From: Lachnospiraceae bacterium
GTDB taxonomy: Bacteria > Bacillota > Clostridia > Lachnospirales > Lachnospiraceae
Assembly (NCBI GenBank): GCA_004558185.1
Contig: SFDP01000056.1
Span: 1 to 19,111, forward strand
Reading direction: 5' to 3'
Length of the DNA: 19,111 nt
Shown: piece by piece, positions 6,574 to 15,019 of the stretch
How the letters are laid out: each line of letters opens with the position of its first letter
Position numbering within the stretch: position 1 is the first letter of the stretch
Made by a program: the position numbers and the translations under genes
Notes under the pieces: model-generated
What the model saw: the letters and a program-made list of their open reading frames with translations, nothing else
Database searches by the model: none
What the model was told of the DNA's origin: nothing

Positions 6574-9300
6574 ATGAATTATGGCAAAAAAGGTGTCTCT
6601 GAGAAGCAGCAGGCACTGAATGCTAAATCTTCCAAATGGGGGCGGAAGGTAGCCCTTTTATTTTTAAAGGTTTTTCTGATTGTCTTTCTTTGTGTAGGAA
6701 TCGTCAGCGCCTTTGGCGTGCTGGGTATCGTAAAGGGGGTCATCGACACCTCGCCGGATATTTCCCAGATGACCATAGCACCTACCCGTTTTTCTACCTT
6801 TATTTATGACAGCGAGGGAAACCAGACCGCCAAGCTGGTGGCATCCGACTCCAACCGTATCCCGGTAACCATGGATAAGATTCCGGAGGATCTGGCCCAT
6901 GCTTTTGTTGCTATCGAGGATGAACGTTTTTATGAACATAATGGTATTGATATTAAGGGTATTATGCGTGCGTTTATGGTTGGTCTGAAAAACAAAGGCC
7001 ACTTTTCGGAGGGTGCCAGTACCATTACCCAGCAGTTGTTAAAAAATCTGGTGTTTACCGATTGGGTAACCGAGGAGAGCTTTGCAGAGAAGCTGAAGAG
7101 AAAAATCCAGGAGCAATATCTGGCCATTGAGCTGGAAAAAGAGATGGACAAAAATACCATCCTGGTCAACTATATGAATACCATTAATCTGGGCCAGAAT
7201 ACCCTGGGAGTTCAGGCTGCATCCTTGCGCTATTTTAACAAACAGGTATATGAATTAAACCTGTCCGAATGTGCGGTAATTGCAGGGATCACTCAGAATC
7301 CCTCCCGCTATAACCCTATCACTCATCCTGATGAAAATGCCAAAAGAAGAAGCAAGGTGCTGACCAATATGCTGAATCAGGGCTACATCACTCAGGAAGA
7401 ATATGATGAAGCCGTAGCAGACGATCCCTACTCCCGCATCAAGATTAATAATGAGGTGGTAGGTGACACCACCATTACCTCTTATTTTGACGATGCTGTT
7501 ACCGAACAGGTATACAAGGACTTGATTGCTGCCGGATACAACGAAACTCAAGCTTACACTCTTTTGTATACGGGAGGCTTAAGTATTTATTCCACTCAGG
7601 ATCCGGATATACAGGCCATTTGTGACGAGGAGTTTTCCAATCCGGATAACTATCCTTCCAATACCCGTTGGCTGCTCAGCTATCAGCTCAGTATTACTAA
7701 AGCCAATGGGGAAGTGGAAAACCACAGCTCAGAAATGTATCGTGCTTACTTCAGAGAAAATGGTAATCCCAACTTTAATCTGCTTTACTCCTCCCAGGAG
7801 GATGTCTATACCGCTATTGCCGAGTATCAGGCAGCAGTGCTGGAGCCGGGAGATGAAATCCTGGCAGAGAGAATTACGATCACTCCCCAGCCGCAGGTAA
7901 CCATCGTGATAGAGGATCAAAGCACCGGATATGTTGTAGCAATGATTGGCGGCAGGGGTACCAAGGAGGCCAGCCGAACCTTGAATCGTGCCACCTCCTC
8001 CTATCGCTCACCGGGATCAACCTTCAAGATTATTGCAGGCTATGCTCCTGCTTTTGATACCGGACAGCTTACTCTGGCATCGATACAAAATGATGCTCCC
8101 TTTAATTATGATGACAGGACACCCGTAACCAACTGGGATGGCAAATTCCTGGGATTGACCAATCTGCGTCGAGGAATCTACGGTTCTATAAATATCGTTG
8201 CCGTAAAAACGGTGACACAGATTACCCCTCAGTTGGGTTATGACTATGCAGTTAATTTCGGTATCAGTACCATGGTTGCTGCCAAGGAGCTTAATGGAAA
8301 AACCTATACGGATATCAAACAGCCCATTGTTCTTGGCGGTCTGACCGAAGGTGTTTCTACCCTGGATCTGAACGCTGCCTATGCAGCCATTGCCAATAAG
8401 GGAACCTACATCGAGCCTAAGCTGTACACCAAGGTGGTAGATAATTCAGGAAACGTCATTTTAGACAATACTCAGAGTGAAACCAGACAGGTGATTAAGG
8501 AAACCACCGCCTTCCTGCTGACCAGTGCCATGCAGGATGTAGTGACCAAGGGTACTGGTACTGCCGTCAATTTTGGCGGTATGCCCATCGCAGGAAAAAC
8601 AGGAACCAGCAGTGATTACGTTGACCTTTGGTTTGCCGGCTATACTCCCTATTACACCGCAACCACCTGGGCTGGCTATGATAACAATGCCCATATGCGT
8701 AGCGGACAGGGTACAGAATCGGAAAGAAACCTGGCAAAAACCCTTTGGAAAAGAGTTATGTCAAGGATTCATGAAGGACTTCCTTCCAAATCCTTTGAGA
8801 TGCCTGCCGGTATCGTTCAGGCTACCGTTTGCTCCCGTTCCGGCAAGCTCCCTATTGCAGGACTTTGCGACCATACACTATACACGGAATACTTTGCTGA
8901 AGGCACAGTGCCTACCGAAGCCTGTAACGTACACTATCAGGGAAGCCTGTGTACCTACTCCAATCAGCCGGCCTGTGCAACCTGTCCGTTTAAAACAGAA
9001 GGGATCTTTGAGCTTACTCCTCCCGAGCATCCTTCTCTGCTCAGTGGTTCTTCCACCCTTACCGGTGGTACGCCAAATACCACTGCTCCAGATGGAACTA
9101 CCGTTGTTGGCAGTCAGCCGCAGGAGGGTGAAGCAGGGGCAGCTACTCCTTCTATAACCTACTGTCCTCACAATGAGGCCTTTATGTCTGATCCTAATGC
9201 CCAGGCTATTCTTTCCTCCCAGTGGGCGGAAATCCAGGCCAGAAATCAGGCTGCTGCTCCTCAGCCCGCAGAACAGCCTGTAGAACAGCCCGCAGAATAA
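6574..9300 (+). CDS. class A penicillin-binding protein (bifunctional PBP1)
   Basis: A 908-residue peptidoglycan polymerase and cross-linker anchored in the membrane. A basic cytoplasmic N-terminus precedes one membrane helix at about 26-52. The GT51 glycosyltransferase domain follows, with catalytic E115 in AIEDERFYEHNG and GASTITQQLLKN. The transpeptidase domain has S482-T-F-K485 (SxxK, acyl-enzyme serine), S538-I-N540 (SxN) and K675-T-G677 (KTG). After it comes a Cys-containing segment (roughly residues 750-810, with CSRSG, C...C and CATC pairs), then a low-complexity Ser/Thr/Gly/Pro/Gln tail ending in repeated EQP units. AAGGAGG at 6559-6565 sets the start. The transcript probably starts near 6351 and carries the structured repeat as leader. 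It ends at the terminator 9327-9358. Confidence 0.96.
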   Translation: MNYGKKGVSEKQQALNAKSSKWGRKVALLFLKVFLIVFLCVGIVSAFGVLGIVKGVIDTSPDISQMTIAPTRFSTFIYDSEGNQTAKLVASDSNRIPVTMDKIPEDLAHAFVAIEDERFYEHNGIDIKGIMRAFMVGLKNKGHFSEGASTITQQLLKNLVFTDWVTEESFAEKLKRKIQEQYLAIELEKEMDKNTILVNYMNTINLGQNTLGVQAASLRYFNKQVYELNLSECAVIAGITQNPSRYNPITHPDENAKRRSKVLTNMLNQGYITQEEYDEAVADDPYSRIKINNEVVGDTTITSYFDDAVTEQVYKDLIAAGYNETQAYTLLYTGGLSIYSTQDPDIQAICDEEFSNPDNYPSNTRWLLSYQLSITKANGEVENHSSEMYRAYFRENGNPNFNLLYSSQEDVYTAIAEYQAAVLEPGDEILAERITITPQPQVTIVIEDQSTGYVVAMIGGRGTKEASRTLNRATSSYRSPGSTFKIIAGYAPAFDTGQLTLASIQNDAPFNYDDRTPVTNWDGKFLGLTNLRRGIYGSINIVAVKTVTQITPQLGYDYAVNFGISTMVAAKELNGKTYTDIKQPIVLGGLTEGVSTLDLNAAYAAIANKGTYIEPKLYTKVVDNSGNVILDNTQSETRQVIKETTAFLLTSAMQDVVTKGTGTAVNFGGMPIAGKTGTSSDYVDLWFAGYTPYYTATTWAGYDNNAHMRSGQGTESERNLAKTLWKRVMSRIHEGLPSKSFEMPAGIVQATVCSRSGKLPIAGLCDHTLYTEYFAEGTVPTEACNVHYQGSLCTYSNQPACATCPFKTEGIFELTPPEHPSLLSGSSTLTGGTPNTTAPDGTTVVGSQPQEGEAGAATPSITYCPHNEAFMSDPNAQAILSSQWAEIQARNQAAAPQPAEQPVEQPAE

Positions 9301-9326
9301 GTAATGGCGGACAAGCAGTGTATATC

Positions 9327-9358
9327 AAAAAGGAGGCCGTATAACTCGGCCTCCTTTT
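9327..9358. terminator. bidirectional terminator after the PBP gene
   Basis: A 12-bp perfect stem, AAAAGGAGGCCG (9328-9339) and CGGCCTCCTTTT (9347-9358), with a 7-base loop. T runs on either strand let it stop the PBP transcript and the convergent zinc-ribbon transcript. Confidence 0.9.
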
Positions 9359-9359
9359 C

Positions 9360-9803
9360 TTATTCTTCTGTATTGCTTTCCTCTTCAGGAACAATGAAAT
9401 CTTCTGTATACTCGTCAGGATTTTCATCGTCAATGTCAAAAAACTCCGGTTCCACCTTTGCTCCGCATTTGGGACAGAATGCACAATCTGCCGGAATCAG
9501 GCTCTGACAGCTCTGACACTTAATATCCCCCTTTAAATCTCTGATTCTCTTTTCCAGCTCCTCTACTGCCCTCTTAGCATCACGGATGGACTGTACCTGT
9601 TCTTCAAATTCGCAAACCACCTCAGAGTCCTTATAAGCCTCATAGTAGGCCTCTCCTATTTTGCGGTAATTTTTCTTGATCTCAGTTTCGATTCCACTGA
9701 TCTGCCCTTTTAAATTGGCGATTTCGGCAACCCGCTTAGCTGCCTCTGCCGCTTCCTTTCCTTTGGTGGTTAGTGCTTCACTTAAACTTTCAAAAAATGC
9801 CAT
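9360..9803 (-). CDS. coiled-coil protein with a zinc ribbon
   Basis: A 147-residue protein of unknown role. Residues about 10-95 are helical and rich in Glu, Lys and Ala, with heptad-like spacing suited to a coiled coil. Residues about 97-115 form a zinc ribbon, CQSC...CPKC. The last 30 residues are strongly acidic (DIDDENPDEYTEDF, EEES). There is no signal peptide or membrane helix. The frame has two ATGs; that at 9803 has AGGAGG seven bases upstream, whereas that at 9809 sits almost on the ribosome site. The promoter at 9846-9874 is close to consensus, so the gene is probably well expressed as a single unit. Such zinc-ribbon/coiled-coil proteins are common hypothetical proteins in Clostridia. 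Confidence 0.8.
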   Translation of the reverse strand: MAFFESLSEALTTKGKEAAEAAKRVAEIANLKGQISGIETEIKKNYRKIGEAYYEAYKDSEVVCEFEEQVQSIRDAKRAVEELEKRIRDLKGDIKCQSCQSLIPADCAFCPKCGAKVEPEFFDIDDENPDEYTEDFIVPEEESNTEE

Positions 9804-9845
9804 GACCATTCCTCCTTTTATTGCATAAAACGATAAATATATCTA

Positions 9846-9874
9846 ATTATAAAGCTCTTTTTTTGTTTTTTCAA
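9846..9874 (-). promoter_or_regulatory. promoter of the zinc-ribbon gene
   Basis: Minus strand TTGAAA (complement of 9869-9874), a 17-base A-rich spacer and a perfect TATAAT (complement of 9846-9851). Confidence 0.8.
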
Positions 9875-9890
9875 CCAATTCTCTGTCATT

Positions 9891-10601
9891 TTATTTTATT
9901 TTTTCCCAGTTTGAGGACTGAATTTTTACAATTTCTTTTACCGTCAGGATATCCTCTTCCACCGTGAATCGAATATCGTATCCTCCAAAGCTCATCCCGT
10001 AAAGGTAGTCCTTCTTCTTATTATATGCTGCCCTGGGATCCTGAGACAGAAGTTCAAAAACGGTCTGCTGCAGCTTATCCGGTAGCAGAGCCTTAAGCTC
10101 TGGCGGAAGCACTACAGTAATCTCTGTCCGGCTATGAGCCTGTCCAAAGCCTCCTTGGGCTTTTGGATGACAATCCGTATAAGGAAGATAGGGCTTAATG
10201 TCATAAATTGGAGTACCATCCAGCAGATCTGCCCCGGATACGATCAGAATTGGACCATAACCTTCTCTGTGGGTGATTTCCTCCAGCTTTACACTGGACA
10301 AACCGATTCCATTAGGTCTAAACGGCGAACGTGTGGCAAAAACGCCTCGCCTCTCCTTTCCTCCTAATCGAGGCGGAGCCACCGTAAGGCTGTCATGATT
10401 TCTCTTATTTTCCGAAAATCCCCACAAAAGCCACAAATGTGAGTATTCTTCTATTCCTCTGATGGCATCGGGATTACGAAAGACTCCCTCAAAATAGATC
10501 TCTCCCCTCAAACCGGAAACCAAACCACTCTGCCTGGGTACTCCAAATTTCTCCGAAAAGTCCGTATGAATCCTTGCCACCACCGCTAAACCCTGCTCCA
10601 T
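9891..10601 (-). CDS. trmO: tRNA (N6-threonylcarbamoyladenosine37-N6)-methyltransferase TrmO
   Basis: A 236-residue TsaA/TrmO-family protein. The N-terminal beta-barrel domain (about 5-145) has the family motifs IHTDFSEKFGVPRQSGL, RGIEEYSHLWLLWGF, RRGVFATRSPFRPNGIGLS and LDGTPIYDIKPYLPYTD. A smaller C-terminal domain follows, including DPRAAYNKKKDYLYGMSFGGYDIRF. In E. coli, TrmO uses S-adenosylmethionine to methylate t6A37 in threonine tRNAs. GAGGG lies six bases before the ATG. It lies directly downstream of a tRNA-Thr gene on the same strand, with no convincing promoter in between, so read-through from the tRNA promoter is possible. The pairing with a possible substrate tRNA is suggestive but may be chance. 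Confidence 0.93.
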   Translation of the reverse strand: MEQGLAVVARIHTDFSEKFGVPRQSGLVSGLRGEIYFEGVFRNPDAIRGIEEYSHLWLLWGFSENKRNHDSLTVAPPRLGGKERRGVFATRSPFRPNGIGLSSVKLEEITHREGYGPILIVSGADLLDGTPIYDIKPYLPYTDCHPKAQGGFGQAHSRTEITVVLPPELKALLPDKLQQTVFELLSQDPRAAYNKKKDYLYGMSFGGYDIRFTVEEDILTVKEIVKIQSSNWEKIK

Positions 10602-10707
10602 ATCATTCCCTCTCAGCTAAGTAAAATCAGATAAGATCATTTCCTGAAAAGAAAGAAAGACTTTTCAAGGAGTATTCCTCAAAAAGCCTTCATTCACCTT
10701 ACATTAG

Positions 10708-10780
<73 letters not shown>

Positions 10781-10808
10781 CTATCGATGAAACTCACCGA
10801 CAAGGGCT

Positions 10809-10837
10809 ATCTTATCATAAAGAGAATCTTCTGTCAA
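10809..10837 (-). promoter_or_regulatory. strong promoter of tRNA-Thr
   Basis: Minus strand perfect TTGACA (complement of 10832-10837), a 17-base spacer and TAAGAT (complement of 10809-10814) preceded by TG one base away (extended -10). Transcription would start about 20 bases before the mature tRNA. Confidence 0.9.
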
Positions 10838-10870
10838 CTTATATTTTCTTTTTTCTAAAATTTTCTTTCC

Positions 10871-10899
10871 ATTTTTATGAAATCCATTTTTATGAAATC
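10871..10899. repeat. 15-bp tandem duplication
   Basis: ATTTTTATGAAATC occurs twice (10871-10884 and 10886-10899) with period 15, in the A/T-rich gap between sigH and the tRNA promoter. It looks like a simple local duplication. The rest of the 10838-10919 gap shows no gene and no clear terminator. Confidence 0.7.
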
Positions 10900-10919
10900 T
10901 AAAAAAACTAAAACCCTTT

Positions 10920-11561
10920 TTATCTATCTTCCTTTTCCTCAAGCAGCCTGCGCAGCTTACTCTTAATTCTCTGCAGAGCATTATCCGTAGACTTTTCGTC
11001 TCTTCCCAGAACCTTGGCAATTTCCGTATAGGCCATCCCGGTAATATACAAATCCAATACCTGCTTTTCCAAAGAGCTGAGCTGAGCGGCAATGGCTGCC
11101 TCCAGCCACGCTACCCTTTCCTGTTCCAAAACCATCTCTTCAGGGTTCTGGCCTTTCCCTCCTTCAAGGGCGTTCAACAGCGCCTCCCCCTTCTGGCCTT
11201 CTTCCGCATTTTTCACATAATGGCTGTAAAGAGAGATATAGGTATTCAGGGGAAAATGCTTCTGTCTGGTGGAAGCCTGGACAGCAGTATACATCTGCCT
11301 GGAAATGCACAGGTCTGCAAAGGTAAAAAAACTTACGTCTCTGCCGGTATCATAATCTCTGACAGCCTTAAACAGTCCAATCATCCCTTCCTGGATAAGA
11401 TCGTCACGATCTCCTCCCAGAATAAACATGGAGCCTGCCTTTTTTCGTACCAGATTTTTATATTTGTCCATAATCAGACCTATGATTTCCTCTTCTCCGT
11501 CACGATATCTAAGAATCAATTCTTCATCAGAAAACTCCCTTTCCTTCTCTGCTTCAGACAT
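10920..11561 (-). CDS. sigH: RNA polymerase sigma factor SigH (sporulation type)
   Basis: A 213-residue sigma-70-family protein resembling Spo0H/SigH. Region 2 shows ADREDL-like GGDRDDLIQEGMIGLFKAVRDYD and FADLCISRQMYTAV. The SigH-typical TRQKHFPLNTYISLYS follows, then NPEEMVLEQE and a region 4 helix-turn-helix (LEKQVLDLYITGMAYTEIAKVLGRDEKSTDNALQRIKSKL). In Bacillus, SigH drives early sporulation and transition-phase genes. The frame opens at an ATG at 11573, but the ATG at 11561 has GGAGG five bases upstream and is preferred. It is the last gene of the cysE-cysS-mrnC-rlmB-sigH row, as in Bacillus apart from a missing yacP. Whether it acts in sporulation here cannot be judged from this window. 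Confidence 0.92.
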   Translation of the reverse strand: MSEAEKEREFSDEELILRYRDGEEEIIGLIMDKYKNLVRKKAGSMFILGGDRDDLIQEGMIGLFKAVRDYDTGRDVSFFTFADLCISRQMYTAVQASTRQKHFPLNTYISLYSHYVKNAEEGQKGEALLNALEGGKGQNPEEMVLEQERVAWLEAAIAAQLSSLEKQVLDLYITGMAYTEIAKVLGRDEKSTDNALQRIKSKLRRLLEEKEDR

Positions 11562-11614
11562 ATCTTCCTCCATTCCTCAAGCTCTCATCGTCACCTTTGG
11601 GACATCAGCAGTTT

Positions 11615-12397
11615 CTATTGTGTAAGCCCCTGCCTTACGATTTCATAGGCAATCACCCCTGCTGCAACAGAGGCATTCAGGGAATCAATATCTCCTTTCA
11701 TCGGAATAGATGCGATAAAGTCACATTTTTCCTTAACCAGTCGACTTACCCCCTCTCCTTCATTGCCTATGACCAGGCCTATTGGTCCGGTTAAATTCAG
11801 CTTGTACATTTCTTCTCCACCCATGTCGGCGCACACGAACCACAGCCCTTCTTTCTTTAGGTCTTCGATCGTCTTGGACAAATTCGTCACTCTCGCTACC
11901 GGAGTATAATTTAAAGCTCCGGCAGAGGTTCGCGCCACCGTAGCAGTCAATCCAACTGCCCTGTTTTTGGGAATAATCACACCATGAGCGCCGGCCAGAT
12001 TAGCCGTTCTGATAATAGCCCCCAGATTATGCGGATCTTCAATTCCATCCAGCAGAACGAGAAAGGGCGGCTCTCCCTTTTGCTCAGCCAGACTCAGCAT
12101 ATCCGAAACCTCTGCATACTCATATGCAGCAATATAAGCGATGGTGCCCTGGTGCTTTCCCGTAGAGGATAATTGATCAAGACGCTCCCTGGTTACATAT
12201 TTGACCATAATATCCCTCTTCTTTGCCTCTCGCTTCAAGGTCATTATGGGACCGTCCTGTAGCCCCTCCTGTATATACAGCTTATCGATCGTTTTTCCTG
12301 AACGAAGTGCCTCAATTACGGCATTCCTTCCTTCAATAGTGAATTCCTGAACTCTCAACTCTACCTCCGTTTCTATTGAAGCCGTTATAATAGGCAT
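11615..12397 (-). CDS. rlmB: 23S rRNA (guanosine-2'-O-)-methyltransferase RlmB-type (SpoU family)
   Basis: A 260-residue SpoU/TrmH-family 2'-O-methyltransferase. The N-terminal substrate-binding domain (about 16-95) begins EFTIEGRNAVIEALRSG. The SPOUT domain carries the three motifs: DGIEDPHNLGAIIRTANLAGAHGVI, then LVIGNEGEGVSRLVKEKCD, then IPMKGDIDSLNASVAAGVIAYEI. RlmB methylates a guanosine in the peptidyl-transferase region of 23S rRNA. It overlaps the end of mrnC by 13 bases, and AAGGAGG lies inside the mrnC coding end, so the two are translationally coupled. The extra 15 residues before EFTIEGRN are slightly unusual, but the ribosome site supports this start. Confidence 0.93.
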   Translation of the reverse strand: MPIITASIETEVELRVQEFTIEGRNAVIEALRSGKTIDKLYIQEGLQDGPIMTLKREAKKRDIMVKYVTRERLDQLSSTGKHQGTIAYIAAYEYAEVSDMLSLAEQKGEPPFLVLLDGIEDPHNLGAIIRTANLAGAHGVIIPKNRAVGLTATVARTSAGALNYTPVARVTNLSKTIEDLKKEGLWFVCADMGGEEMYKLNLTGPIGLVIGNEGEGVSRLVKEKCDFIASIPMKGDIDSLNASVAAGVIAYEIVRQGLTQ

Positions 12398-12834
12398 TTC
12401 AGCCCCTCCTTAAACAGTTCCAGCATTCGGTCCTCCTGCCCCGTCAAATAAAGATACCCCATCAAGGCCTCCAGTCCGGTGGCCTTACGATAATCAGCAA
12501 GGGAAGCATTTTTGGCACAGGTTGCGGGCTTGGCGTTCTTCCCTCTCTTATATACGGCCAGCTCCTCCTCAGTAAGCAGTTTCTCAAGAGCCTCAGCCAT
12601 ACGTGCCTGAGAAACAGCTTTTACAACCATACTTTTTTTCTTATGCAGTTCGTGGGTCGGTCGATTGGCTCTTTCCACCAGGATCGTGCGTACCAGTAAA
12701 TCAAAAATCCCATCTCCCACAAAGGCCAGATTCAGAGGACTGACAGTACGGATATCTCCCCCTCCACAATCAAACTCCCGCCTTAATTTATTCAACAAAT
12801 TTCTTTCTTCCATACCTCTCAGGCTCTCTTCCAC
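12385..12834 (-). CDS. mrnC: Mini-ribonuclease III
   Basis: A 149-residue protein made of one RNase III catalytic domain without a double-stranded-RNA-binding domain. NLAFVGDGIFDLLVRT contains the catalytic Asp segment; KAVSQARMAEAL and the later RKATGLEALMGYLYLTG contain the second catalytic cluster with its Glu. In Bacillus, Mini-III matures the ends of 23S rRNA. The GTG at 12834 overlaps the end of cysS by 16 bases and has AAGGAG four bases upstream. An ATG at 12813 (MEERNLLN) is the alternative, but its SD would sit one base from the codon. It lies between cysS and rlmB, as in Bacillus. Confidence 0.93.
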   Translation of the reverse strand: MEESLRGMEERNLLNKLRREFDCGGGDIRTVSPLNLAFVGDGIFDLLVRTILVERANRPTHELHKKKSMVVKAVSQARMAEALEKLLTEEELAVYKRGKNAKPATCAKNASLADYRKATGLEALMGYLYLTGQEDRMLELFKEGLKCLL

Positions 12835-14228
12835 TTCACTCCTTCACGGGTATCCTCAAGAATAATTCCCTGCTCCAAAAGCTGCTGACGAATCTCATCT
12901 GCCCTGGCAAAATTCTTTGCTTTCCTGGCCTCCTGCCTTTCCTGAATCAATGCTTCAATATCCTGATCCAGAATCTCCTTCCTGCTCTCTAAGATCAGCC
13001 CACATATATCTGCCATCTCTGTCAATTGTCTGTACAGAGCCTGTATATAGACTTTGGAGCTTTCGCTGTCGGCATTGGTATTGGAAAACTTGACCAATTC
13101 AAAGATAGCCGCTATGGCATCTGCCGTATTAAAATCATCCTCCATGGCTTCTTCAAATTTCTCCCAAAATTTCTCTGCTTCCTTCAGGGAAATTTCTTCA
13201 CTCTCCCGTAATTCTGAAAGGGTAGCCTTGGCAATCAGCTCCTGCAATCTTTCTGCCGCAGTCCTGATTCGTTCCAGACCATTTTTCGCCGCTTCCATCA
13301 AATCTGCCGAAAAGTTCAGCGGACTTCGATAATGGGCAGAAAGCATAAAGAAGCGCAGAACCTGCAGGTCGTACTTTTTACTGATGTCTCTTACAGTGAA
13401 AAAGTTTCCTGCGGACTTGGACATTTTCTTATTATCAATGTTTAAAAACGCATTATGCATCCAATATCTGGCAAAGGTCTTCCCATTAGCCGCCTCCGAC
13501 TGGGCGATTTCATTCTCATGATGGGGAAAAATCAAATCCTCCCCTCCTGCATGAATATCGATCTCCTCGCCCAGATATTTTTTACTCATTACACTGCATT
13601 CAATATGCCATCCCGGGCGGCCGTCACACCAGGGCGAATGCCAGGCCGGCTCTCCCGCTTTCCTGGGCTTCCAAAGAACAAAATCCAGCGGATCCTCCTT
13701 CTGTTCTTCGCCGGATACCAGAAGAGAACGGTTCCCTCCCTGTAAGTCATCCAGATTTTTGTGGGAGAGCTTTCCATAGCCCTGAAAGCTTCTGGTCCGA
13801 TAGTAAACGGTTCCGTCTGCTGCCGGATAAGCATATCTTTTTTTGATCAGAGTAGAAATCATATCCACCATACCGTCAATTTCCTTGGTAGCCAGAGGAT
13901 GTGTAGTGGCCGGCTTCACATTCAGCCCCTCCATATCCTTTTTGCATTCTTCAATATAGCGCTCGGAAATAATCTGGGCATCTACCCCTTCCTCCATAGC
14001 CTTCTTAATGATCTTGTCATCTACATCTGTAAAATTAGATACAAAGTTTACCTCCAATCCTTTATGCTCCATGTATCTTCTTACCGTATCAAAGACGATC
14101 ATGGGGCGGGCATTTCCAATGTGAATCAGATTATACACGGTAGGCCCGCAGACATACATTTTCACCTTTCCTTCTTCCAAAGGAACAAATTCTTCTTTTT
14201 GTTTTGTCAACGTATTATAGATTTTCAT
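12819..14228 (-). CDS. cysS: cysteinyl-tRNA synthetase
   Basis: A 469-residue class I aminoacyl-tRNA synthetase, the normal length. C27 in CGPTVY begins the zinc-binding set, HIGN (36-39) is the HIGH motif, GWHIECS and GGEDLIFPHHENE contain further zinc and active-site residues, and KMSKS follows in KKMSKSAGNF. The C-terminal DALR-like helices and anticodon-binding part end in EDTREGVKWKRA. It loads cysteine onto tRNA-Cys. The ATG at 14228 has AGAGG about four bases upstream; the ATG four codons earlier has no ribosome site. It follows cysE on the same strand and is probably under the same Cys T-box. A hairpin in the 90-base gap may tune relative expression. Confidence 0.97.
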   Translation of the reverse strand: MKIYNTLTKQKEEFVPLEEGKVKMYVCGPTVYNLIHIGNARPMIVFDTVRRYMEHKGLEVNFVSNFTDVDDKIIKKAMEEGVDAQIISERYIEECKKDMEGLNVKPATTHPLATKEIDGMVDMISTLIKKRYAYPAADGTVYYRTRSFQGYGKLSHKNLDDLQGGNRSLLVSGEEQKEDPLDFVLWKPRKAGEPAWHSPWCDGRPGWHIECSVMSKKYLGEEIDIHAGGEDLIFPHHENEIAQSEAANGKTFARYWMHNAFLNIDNKKMSKSAGNFFTVRDISKKYDLQVLRFFMLSAHYRSPLNFSADLMEAAKNGLERIRTAAERLQELIAKATLSELRESEEISLKEAEKFWEKFEEAMEDDFNTADAIAAIFELVKFSNTNADSESSKVYIQALYRQLTEMADICGLILESRKEILDQDIEALIQERQEARKAKNFARADEIRQQLLEQGIILEDTREGVKWKRA

Positions 14229-14295
14229 ATTTCCTCTCATTCTGCTGCCATAGCAGCTTTTTCATTACAGGCGCCTCGTCATCAACACAGATCCC

Positions 14296-14324
14296 GGGTT
14301 GAAGGAACTGCACGCTTTCAACCC
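14296..14324 (-). promoter_or_regulatory. intercistronic hairpin between cysE and cysS
   Basis: An 8-bp perfect stem, GGGTTGAA with TTCAACCC, and a 13-base loop, 7 bases after the cysE stop. No T run follows on the minus strand, so it is probably an mRNA-stability or processing hairpin, not a terminator. Confidence 0.4.
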
Positions 14325-14330
14325 TTCCCC

Positions 14331-15008
14331 TTATTCTTCGGCCTTCTGTTTTCGTTTCAATTGTCTTACTTCCTCCTCCAGCTCCAATAGCCGATTGGTC
14401 AGGACACTGTTTGTATGCTGAAGGTTACTGATATCTTCTTTTACCGGATCAGGAAGATCCTGATCCAGCGTTTCCTGCGGATACGCCATGTTGTAGCGTT
14501 TTACTACCCTTCCGGGCACGCCTACCACTGTTGAATTAGGCGGCACCGCAGACAGTACCACGCTTCCGGCTCCTATCTTGGAATTATCTCCTATGGTAAA
14601 TGAGCCCAGCACCTTAGCTCCGGCACTGATCATGACATTATTGCCAATGGTGGGATGCCTTTTGCCCTGCTCCTTACCCGTTCCTCCCAGGGTAACCCCC
14701 TGATAAAGGGTACAATTGTCTCCGATAATCGTAGTTTCTCCGATAATTACTCCATTCCCATGGTCAATAAAAAGTCCTTTGCCAATCTGTGCACCCGGAT
14801 GAATTTCTATTCCGGTCTTGCGCACCGCCCTCTGAGAAATCAGACGGGCTAAAAAATAATGCTTTTTCAGATATAGCTTATGAGCCAGTCGATAATGAAG
14901 CATAACCTTAAAGCTGGGATACAAAAAAACCTCCCATGGTGAGTGAATAGCTGCATCCCGCTCTTTTATCAGCGCAATTTCCTCTCGAATATGCTTGATG
15001 AGTCCCAT
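14331..15008 (-). CDS. cysE: serine O-acetyltransferase
   Basis: A 225-residue CysE/EpsC-type enzyme that makes O-acetylserine from serine and acetyl-CoA, the first step of cysteine synthesis. A short helical N-terminus (about 1-65) precedes a left-handed beta-helix with hexapeptide repeats. It shows IEIHPGAQIGKGLFIDHGNGVIIGE, then TLYQGVTLGGTGKEQGKRHPTIGN with the conserved His segment, then GAGSVVLSAVPPNSTVVGVPGRVV. It is the short form usual in Firmicutes; E. coli CysE is about 50 residues longer at the N-terminus. The last 30 residues are a charged coiled-coil-like tail. AGGAGGTGA lies just before the ATG. The gene is preceded by a Cys T-box (15020-15284), so uncharged tRNA-Cys should turn it on. 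Confidence 0.95.
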   Translation of the reverse strand: MGLIKHIREEIALIKERDAAIHSPWEVFLYPSFKVMLHYRLAHKLYLKKHYFLARLISQRAVRKTGIEIHPGAQIGKGLFIDHGNGVIIGETTIIGDNCTLYQGVTLGGTGKEQGKRHPTIGNNVMISAGAKVLGSFTIGDNSKIGAGSVVLSAVPPNSTVVGVPGRVVKRYNMAYPQETLDQDLPDPVKEDISNLQHTNSVLTNRLLELEEEVRQLKRKQKAEE

Positions 15009-15019
15009 ATATTCACCTC

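Noticed and set aside
8573..9157. A 194-codon plus-strand ORF within the PBP gene
   Set aside because: It is an alternative frame of the PBP coding sequence, rich in Pro and Leu, with no motif; long only because the region lacks stops in that frame.
10620..10700. Possible terminator between tRNA-Thr and trmO (CCTTGAAAAG...CTTTTCAGG)
   Set aside because: The stem has a bulge and no T run follows on the minus strand, so it is not convincing.
10781..11092. A 103-codon minus-strand ORF overlapping sigH and the tRNA promoter
   Set aside because: It is a shifted frame of the sigH region 4 coding sequence and runs through the tRNA-Thr promoter.
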